Shown in pieces: positions 13,961-14,239 of a stretch of 14,239 bases of DNA (position 1 is the first letter of the stretch; each line of letters begins with the position of its first letter). Source of the DNA: a bacterium (lineage in GTDB: Bacteria > Desulfobacterota > Binatia > UBA12015); NCBI GenBank assembly GCA_029976905.1, contig JAPOLW010000038.1, positions 1 through 14,239 of the forward strand. Reading direction: 5' to 3'. Position numbers and translations under genes: made by a program. The notes beneath the pieces are model-generated. The model saw only the letters and a program-made list of their open reading frames with translations, did no database searches and had not been told where the DNA came from.

Positions 13961-14239
13961 TCAGGAAGCTTCGGCCGGACGGCACACCCGGACTTCGGAG
14001 CCGGGTTCCCTACAAATCGCGATGGGCGCTCGGCTCGGGCCGGAAAGAACGACGCCACTCCACCCTCCCCCTGGTTCCACGGTGACCGTGGTGAACCAAT
14101 GAGCGCTGGACGTGAGCCCCCGTATGGAGAGTTCACCCGCTTCGAGCTCGAATAGCCCGGGACCGGGGCCCGCCTCGGCCGCGACGCCTCCGTTGCCGAC
14201 CACGAGTTGCGGAGGCCATAGGTCGGAGCCCTGCTGTTC
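13961..14239 (-). CDS. Probable calcineurin-like metallophosphoesterase, C-terminal fragment
   Basis: The minus frame is open from the window edge to a TGA at 13961-13963, giving the last 92 residues; the 5' end and the metal-binding motifs lie outside. The visible part begins with W-P-P-Q-L-V-V-G-N-G-G-V, like the late strand and N-G-G turn of metallophosphoesterases, and ends with a W-S-G-V ... I-A-I-C-R ... V-R-V-C pattern like the closing strands (L-A-R-C ... C) in proteobacterial members. This is pattern memory, not an alignment. It points the same way as the GH5 gene, 333 nt upstream of it, and could be functionally linked to lipid or phosphate-ester turnover. Confidence 0.5.
   Translation of the reverse strand, partial: EQQGSDLWPPQLVVGNGGVAAEAGPGPGLFELEAGELSIRGLTSSAHWFTTVTVEPGGGWSGVVLSGPSRAPIAICREPGSEVRVCRPAEAS

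Noticed and set aside
14073..14097. An imperfect palindrome with a 15-nt core CCACGGTGACCGTGG
   Set aside because: It lies inside the probable phosphoesterase coding region and corresponds to ordinary codons (T-V-T-V); a regulatory role is not supported.

Overview
The window is GC-rich throughout and dense with genes. It has the feel of a chromosomal stretch from an aerobic, catabolically versatile bacterium of the broad delta-proteobacterial type (Myxococcota, Binatota or similar). That placement is inference from composition and gene content: a REP-type transposase relative, P450 plus acyl-CoA dehydrogenases, DUF3050, and an endoglycosylceramidase-like lipoprotein. No rRNA, tRNA or other taxonomic marker is present.

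Layout. (1) 1-771 (+): 3' part of a Y1/REP-associated transposase-like gene, followed by two near-identical 18-nt direct repeats. (2) 1031-2029 (-): an AraC-family regulator, divergent from (3) a four-gene (+) operon at 2110-6371 with 4-nt or longer overlaps. The operon encodes a GrdB-like selenoprotein, an Fe(II)/2-oxoglutarate TauD/TfdA dioxygenase, a VTT/DedA-type membrane protein and a membrane-anchored serine hydrolase of the beta-lactamase/class C fold. (4) 6372-6694: a gene-free stretch with a perfect 36-nt direct repeat separated by 35 nt. (5) 6695-10414 (+): a cytochrome P450, a strong hairpin, then two adjacent acyl-CoA dehydrogenases whose motifs are complementary, as in a heteromeric alpha2beta2 enzyme. 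(6) 10472-14239 (-): a DUF1330 protein, a DUF3050 protein with its own terminator, a GH5 endoglycosylceramidase-like lipoprotein, and the C-terminal end of a probable metallophosphoesterase.

The main discovery is at 2572-2574. The TGA that appears to end a 154-residue ORF is followed by an uninterrupted in-frame continuation to 3366. It reads U-P-N-C (a UxxC redox motif). Exactly 11 nt after the TGA lies a perfect 7-bp GC hairpin with a GUC loop, which is the geometry of a bacterial SECIS element. The two apparent ORFs are therefore best read as one 418-residue selenoprotein of the glycine/sarcosine/betaine-reductase selenoprotein B-like family.

The selenoprotein is translationally coupled to an O2-dependent 2OG dioxygenase, and then to a membrane protein and a serine hydrolase, under a divergent AraC regulator. 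No partner of classical anaerobic glycine reductase (GrdA, GrdC/D, GrdE) is in the window. This looks like an undescribed catabolic or detoxification operon; its substrate cannot be told from the sequence. The P450/ACAD block to its right resembles enzymes for oxidising a sterol, terpenoid or branched side chain and may be a separate unit.
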